Below are positions 9,772 through 18,019 of a stretch of DNA of 64,000 nt, piece after piece. The first letter of the stretch is position 1, and each line of letters begins with the position of its first letter. The stretch comes from JAGRGG01 sp965217265 (GTDB taxonomy: Bacteria; Pseudomonadota; Alphaproteobacteria; Geminicoccales; Geminicoccaceae). The stretch spans positions 124,001 through 188,000 of the forward strand of contig CBDCHP010000012.1 in the NCBI GenBank assembly GCA_965217265.1. The letters are read 5' to 3'. The position numbers and the translations under genes were made by a program. The notes under the pieces were generated by a model, which saw nothing but the letters and a program-made list of their open reading frames with translations, searched no databases and had not been told where the DNA came from.

Positions 9772-10158
9772 ATGCCGCAACGCGTTGCCACCCTATCGCT
9801 CCTCGTTCGCGACTATGACGAGGCAATCGCCTACTTCACCGGTAAGCTCGGCTTCGATCTCATCGAGGACACTGCCCTGTCGCCGGATAAGCGCTGGGTC
9901 ATCGTCGCCCCGCTGGGCAGTGGAACAGGGGTCTTGCTGGCGAAGGCCAAGAATGACGCTGAGACGGCACGAGTCGGCGACCAGACCGGCGGCCGCGTGT
10001 TCCTGTTCCTCCACACCGACGATTTCCGCCGCGACCACGCCGCTATGTCGGCCAAGGGCGTTACCTTCGTCGAGCCGCCGCGCGAGGAAGATTACGGCAC
10101 GGTCGCGGTGTTCGAGGACCTCTACGGCAACAAATGGGATTTGGTCGAGCCGGCGTGA
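9772..10158 (+). CDS. VOC (glyoxalase/bleomycin resistance/dioxygenase) family protein
   Basis: 128 residues, a single vicinal-oxygen-chelate domain made of two beta-alpha-beta-beta-beta modules. The N-terminal module reads VATLSLLVRDYDEAIAYF and the C-terminal one ends with FEDLYGNKWDLVEPA, where the Glu near the end is a usual metal ligand. Such small VOC proteins are often annotated as glyoxalase-like but the substrate cannot be told. It starts 21 bp after epmA and may be co-transcribed with it. Its end abuts a full terminator-like repeat that separates it from the convergent TRAP gene. Confidence 0.85.
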   Translation: MPQRVATLSLLVRDYDEAIAYFTGKLGFDLIEDTALSPDKRWVIVAPLGSGTGVLLAKAKNDAETARVGDQTGGRVFLFLHTDDFRRDHAAMSAKGVTFVEPPREEDYGTVAVFEDLYGNKWDLVEPA

Positions 10159-10159
10159 C

Positions 10160-10316
10160 GAGAACGCTTGCGCGTGCGCTCGCCGCGCGGGCTTTTTCCT
10201 TCTCTTTTCGTCTTTGTCCGAGGCCGGCCCTCGGGGTTGCGGCCAGCCTCCTGCGTTGACACTTACAAAAAAGAAAGAAAAAGACCCCGTGCCAGCGGAC
10301 GCGAAGCGCTCAATCA
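10160..10316. repeat. Terminator-like dispersed element, full copy
   Basis: Left arm AGAACGCTTGCGCGTGCGCT, GC-rich block and T-tract; central spacer with GGCCAGCCTCCTGCG; right arm A-rich AAAAAGAAAGAAAAAG then the inverse of the left arm. It lies between convergent genes (VOC protein and TRAP binding protein), and the minus-strand stop codon is in the right arm. Confidence 0.8.
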
Positions 10317-11429
10317 CCCCTGCGGCTCGGGAAACTCGAAGCCGAGCAGGCGCGCGTTGGTGAAGCCCTGCTCGCTGATGCGGGTCCAAGGCAACAGGTC
10401 CTGGCGCGCCTTGAGGAAGCTGTTGGTGACGCGCTTGACGAGGTCGTCGTCGTTGTCCTGCAACTCTTGCATCAACTCGCCCGAGGCTTTGCCCATCGCG
10501 GTCAGCACGTCGCGCGGCATCTGCTTGAGCTGGACGCCGTGCTCCTGCACGAGCGTGCGCAGTGCCGGGGCCGAGCGGGCGTTGAACTCGGCCAGCATGC
10601 GCACGTTCTCCTCGGCCGCCACCGCCTTGACGATCGCCTGCAGGTCCTTGGGCAGCCCCTCGAACTTCGAGCGGTTGACGGTCATCTGCAGGCCGGGGCC
10701 CGGCTCATGAAAGCCCGGCCAGTAGTAGAACTTGGCGACTTGGTAGAAGCCCAGCGCCAGGTCGTTGTAGGGGCCGACCCACTCGGTCGCGTCGATGGAG
10801 CCGGACTGGAGGTTTTGGAAGATCTCGCCGCCGGGGAGGAGCACCTGGGTGGCGCCCAGCTTCTCGATCACCTGACCGCCCTGGCCCGGGATGCGCATCT
10901 TGAGGTTCTTGAAGTCGTCGACCGAAGTGATCTCGTTCCTGAACCAGCCGCCCATCTGCGGACTGGTGTTGCCGGCAAGGAACGAGATGACGCCGAAGCG
11001 CTCGGTCAGCTCGTCCCAGAGCTCCTGGCCGCCGTTGAAGTAGATCCAGGCGTTCAGCTCGTTCGCGGTCATGCCGAACGGCACGGTGCAGAAGAACGGG
11101 AAGGCGGGGCTCTTCGAGATGTGGTAGTAGGCGGCGTCGTGGCCCATCTCGGCCGTGCCCGACGACACCGCGTCCAGGACCTGCAGACCCGGCACCAGCT
11201 CGCCGGCGGCGTAGAACTTGACGGTGAGCCGGCCCTCGGACAGTTCGCCGATCCGCTGGGCGCAGCGCTCGGCGCCGGTGCCGAGGCCGGGCAAACCCTT
11301 GGGCCAGGACGACACCATGCGCCACTCGGTGCGCTCTTGCGCGATGGCGGGCTTGGGGTAACTGGAGGCCGCGGCGGCCCCGGCAACGCCGCCGATCGCG
11401 GCCCCTTGGACGAATTTGCGTCGCTGCAT
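10314..11429 (-). CDS. TRAP transporter substrate-binding protein, DctP family
   Basis: 371 residues with a twin-arginine signal (MQRRKFVQGAAIGG then an Ala-rich core ending AIAQ), so probably exported folded to the periplasm. Segments MRIPGQGGQVIEKLGA and ATEWVGPYNDLALGFYQ match the DctP/TakP branch of TRAP binding proteins that carry 2-oxo acids or related carboxylates. No DctQ/DctM membrane genes are adjacent, so it is an orphan in this window. Upstream on the same strand is a TPP-dependent enzyme acting on 2-oxo acids, separated by a terminator-like repeat. A link through keto-acid substrates is possible but unproven. Confidence 0.9.
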   Translation of the reverse strand: MQRRKFVQGAAIGGVAGAAAASSYPKPAIAQERTEWRMVSSWPKGLPGLGTGAERCAQRIGELSEGRLTVKFYAAGELVPGLQVLDAVSSGTAEMGHDAAYYHISKSPAFPFFCTVPFGMTANELNAWIYFNGGQELWDELTERFGVISFLAGNTSPQMGGWFRNEITSVDDFKNLKMRIPGQGGQVIEKLGATQVLLPGGEIFQNLQSGSIDATEWVGPYNDLALGFYQVAKFYYWPGFHEPGPGLQMTVNRSKFEGLPKDLQAIVKAVAAEENVRMLAEFNARSAPALRTLVQEHGVQLKQMPRDVLTAMGKASGELMQELQDNDDDLVKRVTNSFLKARQDLLPWTRISEQGFTNARLLGFEFPEPQG

Positions 11430-11499
11430 CGATGCACTCCCAGTGTTTGCTGTTGTTTAGACGCGTAAGGTTTCTATAGCCGCCGGGCGCGGGCTTGGC

Positions 11500-11651
11500 G
11501 AGAACGCTTCGCGTGCGCTCGCCGCGCAGGCTTTCTCTTCTCTTTTTTGCTCTTGTCCGGGGCTGGCCCTCGGCATTGCGGCCAGTCTCCTACGTTAACA
11601 CTGGCAAAAAGAAGAAGAGAAAAGCCCCGCGCAGCGGACGCGGAGCGTTCA
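11500..11651. repeat. Terminator-like dispersed element, full copy
   Basis: Both arms present: AGAACGCTTCGCGTGCGCTC with T-tract at left, GAAGAAGAGAAAAGCCCCGC and inverse arm at right, spacer about 60 bp. It lies between two minus-strand genes. The stop codon of the TPP enzyme lies in the right arm, while the left arm points into the upstream region of the TRAP gene. Confidence 0.8.
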
Positions 11652-13250
11652 AAGCCGCCCGTCGTAGTCCGATGCGTCGATGCGGCAGCCGATCAGGGTG
11701 AAGGTCTGCCGGGCCAGGGCCGCTTCCAGCGCCTCGTCGAGGGCCGCGGCGTCCTCGACCTCGACGCCGACGCCGCCGAGGCCGCGCGCGAGGGCGGCCA
11801 AGTCGAGGGCCGGCAGGCGGACGCCGACGCGGGCGAGGTTGGTTTCGCGCTGCTTCTTCTCGATGAGGGCGAGGCTGTGGTCCAAGAAGACGACGACGGG
11901 GAGCGTCAGGTTCAACGCCGCCGCGGTGGCGAGGTCGCCCGGGGCCATCAAGAGGCCGCCGTCGCCGACGAAGGCGAGCGCCGGCCCGCCCTCGGCGAGA
12001 GCGGCGCCGAGGGCCAGCGGGATCGCCGCCCCCATCGTGCAGTGGCCGTTCGATTGGAGGACGGTGCGCGGCCCTGCTGCCGGGAAGACCTGCGAGAGGA
12101 GGATGCGGTGCGCGCCGCTGTCGAACGCGACGGGGGTCGCGCGCGGCAGGCGGGCGCGGACGACGCGGCCGACCGCCGCCGGGCCCCAGGCCTCGTCGAT
12201 GCGGAATGGTTCGAGCACCGCCGCCCGCGCCCGCGCCGCCTCGCCGGGGCCCCACGCGGCGGCGGGTTGCACCCCCTCGCCCAGCGTGTCGAGGCTGCGG
12301 CCGGTATCGCCGATCAGCCTGAGCGACGCCGCCCAGACGTCCTGGTCGTCGTCGAGCGGGCAGACCTCGACGACGCGCTTCATCAAGGGGTCCCAGGGGT
12401 GGGTCCAGGACGGCCGCACCTCGATCGCGTCGACGCCGGCGAGGACGACGAGGTCGGCGGCCTCGATCAGGGGCTTGATCGCCTTGTCGGCGCTCGGGCT
12501 GAGCGCGAAGGCCGCGACCGCGAGCGGGTGGTCCTCGGGCAGCAGGCCCTTCGCCTTGTAGGTCTGCAGGACGGGCGTCTTGAACCTCTCGGCGAAGCGC
12601 CGCACCGCCGCCCCGGCGCCGTCCTGAACGGCATCAAAGCCGACGAGCAGGAGGGGTCGCCGCGCCTCTTCGAGCCACGCCCGAGCGGTCTGCAGCGCGT
12701 TCGCCGCCGGCACGCTTGGCGTGCGCGCCGCGCGCGGCGGGTGGGGCGAGAACGACGCCCCGGCCGCGGCGGCCTTGACTGGCACGTCGACGTGGACCGG
12801 GCCGGGACGCGGGCTCAAGGCTAGGTTGATCGCCTTGCGCGCGACGAGGTCGGCGGCGTCGGGGTCGAGGCGAAAGCTCGCCTTGACGGCGGACTCGACC
12901 AGCCGGGCGTGGTCGATGATCTGATGGGTGTAGGCGAGGTCCTCGTTCGCATCGAGGCAACCCGAGAGGACGACGAGCGGCACCCTATCCAGTCTCGCGT
13001 TGACGATCGCGTTGATCGCGTTGGCGAGCCCCGGCCCGATCGTCGCCACGAGGACCGGCAGCGAGCCCGTCCGTGCCCAAGCGCCCTCGGCCATCAGCCC
13101 GGCCGCCGTCTCGTGCGCCGCCAGGACGAAGCGGACCCCGGCCGCTTCGAGCGCGTCCATCAAGGTCAAGGTCTCGCCGCCCGGCACGCCGAAGGCGAAG
13201 CGACAGCCGGCTTCGTACAGCCGTTTCGCCAGGATGTCCGCCGCGCGCAT
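11649..13250 (-). CDS. Thiamine-pyrophosphate-dependent enzyme, acetolactate synthase-like
   Basis: 533 residues with the three domains of the acetolactate synthase/benzoylformate decarboxylase superfamily: N-terminal PYR domain (FGVPGGETLTLMDAL, with Glu of AAHETAA as the cofactor-activating residue), a central domain and a C-terminal PP domain (FVGDGGLLMAPGDLATAAAL, the GDG...N metal and diphosphate motif). It lacks a neighbouring small regulatory subunit, so it is probably a catabolic or specialised enzyme rather than the anabolic IlvB. Sulfoacetaldehyde acetyltransferase-, oxalyl-CoA- and ALS-like relatives all share this layout; the substrate is unknown. ATG at 13250 is preceded by GGAGGTGCTCG. 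Confidence 0.85.
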   Translation of the reverse strand: MRAADILAKRLYEAGCRFAFGVPGGETLTLMDALEAAGVRFVLAAHETAAGLMAEGAWARTGSLPVLVATIGPGLANAINAIVNARLDRVPLVVLSGCLDANEDLAYTHQIIDHARLVESAVKASFRLDPDAADLVARKAINLALSPRPGPVHVDVPVKAAAAGASFSPHPPRAARTPSVPAANALQTARAWLEEARRPLLLVGFDAVQDGAGAAVRRFAERFKTPVLQTYKAKGLLPEDHPLAVAAFALSPSADKAIKPLIEAADLVVLAGVDAIEVRPSWTHPWDPLMKRVVEVCPLDDDQDVWAASLRLIGDTGRSLDTLGEGVQPAAAWGPGEAARARAAVLEPFRIDEAWGPAAVGRVVRARLPRATPVAFDSGAHRILLSQVFPAAGPRTVLQSNGHCTMGAAIPLALGAALAEGGPALAFVGDGGLLMAPGDLATAAALNLTLPVVVFLDHSLALIEKKQRETNLARVGVRLPALDLAALARGLGGVGVEVEDAAALDEALEAALARQTFTLIGCRIDASDYDGRL

Positions 13251-13547
13251 CGAGCACCTCCGCCGTGGTCACAAGGGCTAGCTAGGGCCGGAGGTGGGGA
13301 TATGGCAAGGGGAGGCTAGCGCGTATGCCCAACGAACGCCGTCTTCGAGCCCCTTGAGCGAGGCAACTAAAGCCCGCCGCTGAAATAAGCTCTGTTAAAC
13401 CGGCGACTGCCCGGTGGATAAGGTCAGAAGACCAAAGGCACTTTATGGAAGTGGACAACGCTCATGACCGCTACCTCCTCCTTTTGGAACCTTAGGCCCA
13501 CAGCCCGAAAGAGTGACAAGATGCCCCTCATAAGCTATAAGATCAGC

Positions 13548-13799
13548 ATGATCGAGGTGCGTCAGACCGACGTGTACGAGACTTGGTTGCGTCGCCTGAA
13601 GGATCGCCGCGCCCGCTCCCGGATCGTCACCCGCACCGCTCGGATCGAAGACGGCTTGTTAGGCGATGCAAAGGCACTCGGCGGTGGCTTCCATGGGCTT
13701 CGCGTTCCCCACGGACCGGGGTATCGGATTTATTTCACACGGCGAGGCGCCATCGTCGTGCTTCTCTTGTGCGGTGGTGACAAGAGCACCGAGACCTAA
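13548..13799 (+). CDS. RelE/HigB-type toxin (addiction module killer protein), C-terminus frameshifted
   Basis: The start MIEVRQTDVYETWLRRLKDR and the core LRVPHGPGYRIYFTRRG...LLLCGGDKST are typical of the Gp49-like/HigB killer family, which cleaves mRNA on the ribosome. An open frame extends upstream, but relatives begin at this Met. The frame stops at TAA 13797-13799, about 15-20 residues early. In the +1 frame the usual tail continues as KDIARACTLLKE, so one extra T near 13797 seems to have cut the protein. The cognate antitoxin gene follows 42 bp later. The RelE fold is nearly complete, so some activity cannot be excluded; mutation or sequencing error are both possible. Confidence 0.8.
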   Translation: MIEVRQTDVYETWLRRLKDRRARSRIVTRTARIEDGLLGDAKALGGGFHGLRVPHGPGYRIYFTRRGAIVVLLLCGGDKSTET

Positions 13800-13841
13800 G
13801 GATATTGCGCGGGCATGTACGCTCTTGAAGGAACCCGAAGC

Positions 13842-14123
13842 ATGGAAACCACGCGCTTCGACGCGGCCGAGTATCTGAAAACGCCCGAAGACGTGGCGTT
13901 CTTCCTGTCGGATGCGTTGGAGACCGGCGACGAAGACTACATTTGTCGCGCATTTGGGATCGTCGCCCGTTCGCGCGGCATGAGCGAGGTCGAGCGCCAG
14001 AACGGCGTCGAGCGCGAAGCCCTCTACCGGGCCTTGAGCGAGGATGGCGAGCCGCAGTTCTCGACCGTCCTGGGCGTTTTGAACGTGCTCGGGTTGCGGT
14101 TGAAGGTGACGACGGCCGAGTAG
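13842..14123 (+). CDS. Addiction module antidote protein (HigA-like antitoxin)
   Basis: 93 residues matching the short antidote family that pairs with Gp49/HigB killers: N-terminal TTRFDAAEYLKTPEDVAFFL, then a lambda-repressor-like HTH around MSEVERQNGVEREALYRAL and STVLGVLNVLGLRLKV. It neutralises the toxin by direct binding and should autorepress the operon through the HTH. The ATG at 13842 has GAAGGA upstream and overlaps the lost reading frame of the toxin tail, as in intact toxin-first modules. It marks the start of an accessory patch: the DNA becomes AT-rich right after it. Confidence 0.88.
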   Translation: METTRFDAAEYLKTPEDVAFFLSDALETGDEDYICRAFGIVARSRGMSEVERQNGVEREALYRALSEDGEPQFSTVLGVLNVLGLRLKVTTAE

Positions 14124-14204
14124 TGTTCTTGCGTCGTGGAAGCCGACGCCGCCGCGGCTACGTTCTGCCAACACCCTTGAAAAGCTGTGTAAGGAATTGG
14201 CGAC

Positions 14205-14666
14205 GTGGCGTTAAGGGATCGGTCGGCATCTGTCGAAACTACAATTCTTGCCGAGCGAGGTTTACAGCTCATAGGAGCCGGTGTTTTTATCGCTAGTTTT
14301 TCTTTTATGGGTGAGACTTGGGGATCGTTAAATCTGACTTCAGTACAATATTTGTCTAGAATAATGCTTTCCTCTGTGTCATGCATAATCCTAGGAATAG
14401 ATATAAACGTATTTCGCATACAGCTTTCTTATGAAGACAGGTAACTAATAAAGCGTGAAAAACTTTGGTCTCGCCTGACATCGTTATGTATTTTTCTAGG
14501 AACTGTTGTCATCCTAAGTTTAGGTTATAACATATTATTATTAATAAATAGCGGGATCGCACGGCAAATTTGGCCCTCGGCATTACGAAGCGTAGGACAA
14601 ACAAACCTATTTTTAACCCATCTTCGTATGGTGTCGACATCCTCGGCGACAAACTTTAACGTTTAA
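14205..14666 (+). pseudogene. AT-rich small membrane protein gene interrupted by an in-frame stop
   Basis: A frame starting at GTG 14205 encodes 79 residues with two hydrophobic stretches (LQLIGAGVFIASFSFM and IMLSSVSCIILGIDINVF), then TAA at 14442. The same frame stays open after the stop for 73 more codons, including another hydrophobic helix (SLCIFLGTVVILSLGYN), up to TAA 14664. Together this looks like one ~150-residue membrane protein with a nonsense mutation, or two tiny membrane proteins. Base composition is far more AT-rich than neighbours, indicating transferred DNA. I recognise no family. Confidence 0.45.
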
Positions 14667-14723
14667 TCGTGCCTATGTACGAGGTTAATATCCAATGCAA
14701 AGACCAATTTCTAAACCAAGTTG

Positions 14724-14769
14724 TAAAGAAGAAAAAAGAAGCCCCGCGCAGCGGACGCGCGAGCGCTCA
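14724..14769. repeat. Terminator-like dispersed element, right half copy
   Basis: A-rich tract followed by GCCCCGCGCAGCGGACGCGC and GAGCGCTC, equal to the right arm of full copies. The left arm is absent; the AT-rich patch ends here, so the patch may have replaced the rest of the element. Confidence 0.65.
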
Positions 14770-14830
14770 CGGAACCCGCGCCCGCCTCGCCCGCTTGTTG
14801 AGGACTGATTTGAGCATTGGAGCGAACAGC

Positions 14831-15841
14831 GTGGCCGAGACGAAAACCGTCGTCATCACCGGGGGCAGCGCCGGGATCGGCCGCGCCGTCGCCCGCATCT
14901 TCGCCCAGAGGGGCTGCAAGGTCGGCCTGATCGCCCGCGGCGAGGAGCGCCTGGACGAGGCGCTGGGCGAGCTTGAGACCATGGGTGCGGCGAAGGTCCA
15001 CACCGTCTCGGCCGACGTCGCCGACGCCGCGGCCGTGGACGCCGCCGCCGAGGAATTCGAGCGCGAGCTGGGGCCGATCGACGTCTGGGTCAACGACGCC
15101 ATGCTGACGATCTACGGCCGCTTCATGGACGTGGACCCGGCCGAGTTCGACCGGGTGACGAACGCCACCTACCTCGGTCAGGTCAACGGCACGCGCGCCG
15201 CCTTGAAGCGGATGATCCCGCGCGACCGGGGTGCCATCGTCTGCGTCAGTTCCGGCCTCGCCTTTCGCGGCATCCCCTTGCAGGGCGCCTACTGCGGCGC
15301 CAAGTTCGCCATCCGCGGCTTCTTCGAGAGCGTGCGCTCGGAACTGATCCACGACCGCGTGAATGTTGCCATGTCGATGGTCCACCTGCCGGGCGTCAAC
15401 ACGCCGCAGTTCGGCTGGGCGCCGAACCGGACCGGGCAGCAGCCGCAGCCGGTGGCGCCGATCTTCCAGCCCGAGGTGCCGGCCCGCGCCGTCGTCCGCG
15501 CCGCCGACACGGGCGAGCGCGACCTCTACGTCGGCGGCTCGATCATGCAGATGATCGCCGGCAACATCCTCGCCCCCGGCATCGTCGACAAGTTCGTCGC
15601 CGACAAGGCGTGGCAGGGCCAGATGAGCGGCAAGCCGGACGACGGTGCGCGCGGCGAGGAGGGCAACCTGTTCGAGCCGGCGGACAAGGACGTGGCGGCG
15701 CACGGGCGCTTCGATTCCAAGGCGAAGGACAGCGCCCTCGTCCTGAACGACACGCAACTGCGCAGCGGCTTCCTCCTCGCCCCGCTCATCGTCGGCGGTG
15801 CTATCGCCCTGTTCGCCTCGGCGCTGCTGCGGCGGCGCTAG
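14831..15841 (+). CDS. Short-chain dehydrogenase/reductase with C-terminal membrane anchor
   Basis: 336 residues. The Rossmann motif TGGSAGIGRAVA (TGxxxGIG) is near the N-terminus. The catalytic Ser is in CVSSGLAF and YCGAK holds the Tyr-x3-Lys pair (GAYCGAKFA); an Asn in VNDAML is the NNAG equivalent. The C-terminus has one hydrophobic helix (LLAPLIVGGAIALFASALL) ending in Arg residues, suggesting tail-anchoring in the inner membrane. The frame extends upstream through the repeat arm, but GTG 14831 with GGAG eight bases before it gives the normal SDR N-terminus. Substrate unknown; larger SDRs of this type often carry similar tails. Confidence 0.85.
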   Translation: MAETKTVVITGGSAGIGRAVARIFAQRGCKVGLIARGEERLDEALGELETMGAAKVHTVSADVADAAAVDAAAEEFERELGPIDVWVNDAMLTIYGRFMDVDPAEFDRVTNATYLGQVNGTRAALKRMIPRDRGAIVCVSSGLAFRGIPLQGAYCGAKFAIRGFFESVRSELIHDRVNVAMSMVHLPGVNTPQFGWAPNRTGQQPQPVAPIFQPEVPARAVVRAADTGERDLYVGGSIMQMIAGNILAPGIVDKFVADKAWQGQMSGKPDDGARGEEGNLFEPADKDVAAHGRFDSKAKDSALVLNDTQLRSGFLLAPLIVGGAIALFASALLRRR

Positions 15842-15983
15842 GGCGGCCAGCAGCGCCCCCCGTCGATCGTATTGGGGAGCGTGCGTGATCGGATCGCCGC
15901 TTGACAACGATCGGGCACTGCCCCTCACTCGCCTTGTCTCGGCGCGGTCGGGACGCCGACGACGAGGGAGGCTGTGCCGGGGC

Positions 15984-16931
15984 ATGGGGCACGCGATGAG
16001 GGCTACGACCGTTGACGTCGCGCTGGCGGCGGACATGTGCGTCGACCTCATCGTGCGCGGCGACGTGCGGCCGCGCTTCGCCCAGGTCGAGCAACTGGTC
16101 GAGGACTACGCGCTCGACGTCGGCGGGTCGGCCAACCTGTTCGCCTGTCAGGCGACGAAGCTCGGCCTCACCACGGCCGTGCTCGGCCGGGTCGGCGACG
16201 ACGCCCTCGGCGCCCACCTGCTCGACCGCCTGAGACGCGAGGGCGTTGACGTGTCGCGCGTGTCGCAGGATCCCGGCCTCAAGACCGGGATCGGCGTCAC
16301 GCTGTGCGAGCCGGACGATCGGGCCATCTTGACCTATCTCGGCTCGATCGACGCGCTCGGCGCCGCGGACCTGCCGGCCGAGCCCGAGCGCTTGTGCCGG
16401 CACTGGCACGTGGCGAGCTACTACCTCCTGGAGCGGTTGCGGCCGGCTTGGCCGCCCTTCCTGGAGCGCGCGCGGGCGCGGGGCGTGACGACCTCGCTCG
16501 ACCCGAACTGGGACCCGAGGGGGCACTGGGCGCCGATCAGGGCGACGCTGCCCCACCTCGACCTGTTCTTCCCCAACGAGGCCGAACTGCACGCGATCAC
16601 CGGCGAGCCCGACCCCCTGCGGGCAGCACGTATGATCGCGGCCTACGGGCCGACGGTCGTCGTCAAGCGGGGTGCCGAGGGGGCGCTCGCCGTGTCGGCC
16701 GAGCGGGTGGAGGAACTCGCCCCGGCCGAGGTCGGGCGGGTCGAGGTCGTCGACGGCGTCGGGGCCGGCGACAATTTCGACGCCGGCTTTCTCTCAAGCT
16801 GGCTCGCCGGCGAGCCCCTGACGGCGTGCCTGCGCCGCGGCCACCGCTGCGCCGCTGCGAGCCTGGGTGCTATCGGCGGCGTCGCGGCGCAGTTGCGCGC
16901 CCGCAACCTCGACGCGGCGGAGGCGGGATGA
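15984..16931 (+). CDS. PfkB-family sugar kinase (FrlD-like candidate)
   Basis: 315 residues, ribokinase fold. The glycine-rich substrate region VGGSANLFACQATKLGL and the second PfkB signature DGVGAGDNFDAGFLSSWL, with the catalytic Asp in GAGD, are intact. ATG 15984 is chosen; ATG 15996 is an alternative with GGGG before it. It overlaps by four bases (ATGA) with an SIS-domain gene and then a PotDABC-type importer. A PfkB kinase followed by an SIS-domain protein is the fructoselysine/fructoseasparagine (Frl/Fra) catabolic arrangement: 6-phosphorylation then deglycation. The substrate here is therefore suggested to be an Amadori product; another amino sugar is possible. Confidence 0.85.
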   Translation: MGHAMRATTVDVALAADMCVDLIVRGDVRPRFAQVEQLVEDYALDVGGSANLFACQATKLGLTTAVLGRVGDDALGAHLLDRLRREGVDVSRVSQDPGLKTGIGVTLCEPDDRAILTYLGSIDALGAADLPAEPERLCRHWHVASYYLLERLRPAWPPFLERARARGVTTSLDPNWDPRGHWAPIRATLPHLDLFFPNEAELHAITGEPDPLRAARMIAAYGPTVVVKRGAEGALAVSAERVEELAPAEVGRVEVVDGVGAGDNFDAGFLSSWLAGEPLTACLRRGHRCAAASLGAIGGVAAQLRARNLDAAEAG

Positions 16932-17998
16932 GCAAGACCGACGACGACCTCTTGCGCGAGCCGTCTGAATTGATCGGCGTGCTCGACCGGCTGACGGCCG
17001 ACGGCGGCGCCTCGATCGAGGCGGCGGTGCGGGCCCTCGACCCGACCGCGCCGATCCTCGTCGTCGGCATCGGCAGCAGCTACAACGCCGCCGTCGCCGT
17101 CGCCCGGCTATTCGAGGCCGAGCGCAGGCCGGCGTTCGCGGCCGACGCCTCGGAACTCCTCCACTTCGGCCTCATACCCAAAGGCGTCAACGCGATCGTC
17201 CTGTCGCGCAGCGGCCGCAGCGTCGAGGTGGTCCGGCTGCTCGACCGCTTGGCGGCGGCCGAGGCGCGCATGATCGCCGTCACCAACGCGCCCGACAGCC
17301 CGCTGGCGCGGGGCGTCGGCACCGTCGTGTCCCTGGGCGCCGCCTTCGACCACAACGTCTCCTTCACCATGTACACAGGGCTTGGCCTCGCCGGCGGGCT
17401 GATCGCGGCGCGGGCCGGCAGCGGGGCGCTCGAACCGCTGGCAACGGCCCTGCGCTCGGGGCTGGCGGCGACGGCCGAGCGCGTGGACGGTTGGGCGCGG
17501 TCGATCGCGGCCTCGCCCTTCCTGGAGCCTGGGGCGGCACCCACCTACTTCCTCGGGCGCGGGCCCGGCCTCGCCACCTGCCTCGAAGCGCGGCTGTTGT
17601 GGGAGGAGGTCGCCAAGGCCCCCGCCTCGGCGCTGCCGACGGGCGGCTTTCGCCACGGCTCGCAGGAGTTCGTCCGACCCGGCGTGCGGGTCGGCCTCTG
17701 GCTCGACCCCGACGCGCTCAACGCCGAGGACAAGCGGCTGGTGACCGACCTGAGGGCCGAGGGCGCATCCGTCATGTGCGTCGGCGCCGACCTCGACGGG
17801 GTCGCGGCCGACTTAGCGCTGGAGGTGCCGTCGATGCCGCGCCGCTGGCAGTTCCTCCTCGACGTCGTCCCGGCCCAACTGGCCGCGGTGCGGCTGGCAG
17901 CACTGCGCGGCGAGGACCCCGACACGTTTCGCTTCTGCTCCTTCGTCGTCGAGGGCGAGGCGGGGCTCGGCGGCGGGGGGCCGCCGCGTACGCAATAA
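16928..17998 (+). CDS. SIS-domain sugar isomerase/deglycase (FrlB/AgaS-like candidate)
   Basis: 356 residues with two SIS subdomains as in the GlmS isomerase half. Phosphosugar-binding Ser-rich loops are seen in GIGSSYNAA and LSRSGRSVEVV, and the C-terminal half carries EARLLWEEVAKAPA followed by GGFRHGSQEF, equivalent to the Glu and His-Gly catalytic region of GlmS/FrlB relatives. No glutaminase domain. It likely splits or isomerises a 6-phosphorylated sugar adduct made by the overlapping PfkB kinase, releasing glucose 6-phosphate and an amine or amino acid if the Frl model holds. Gap to the binding-protein gene is 21 bp with AAGAGGAGACGCAGC as ribosome site. Confidence 0.85.
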   Translation: MSKTDDDLLREPSELIGVLDRLTADGGASIEAAVRALDPTAPILVVGIGSSYNAAVAVARLFEAERRPAFAADASELLHFGLIPKGVNAIVLSRSGRSVEVVRLLDRLAAAEARMIAVTNAPDSPLARGVGTVVSLGAAFDHNVSFTMYTGLGLAGGLIAARAGSGALEPLATALRSGLAATAERVDGWARSIAASPFLEPGAAPTYFLGRGPGLATCLEARLLWEEVAKAPASALPTGGFRHGSQEFVRPGVRVGLWLDPDALNAEDKRLVTDLRAEGASVMCVGADLDGVAADLALEVPSMPRRWQFLLDVVPAQLAAVRLAALRGEDPDTFRFCSFVVEGEAGLGGGGPPRTQ

Positions 17999-18019
17999 TA
18001 ATCCAAGAGGAGACGCAGC

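Noticed and set aside
13260..13547. Possible small RNA before the toxin gene (TTAAACCGGCGACTGCCCGG region)
   Set aside because: Short GC hairpins exist, but I could not match them to tmRNA, 6S RNA or any riboswitch, and no terminator follows.
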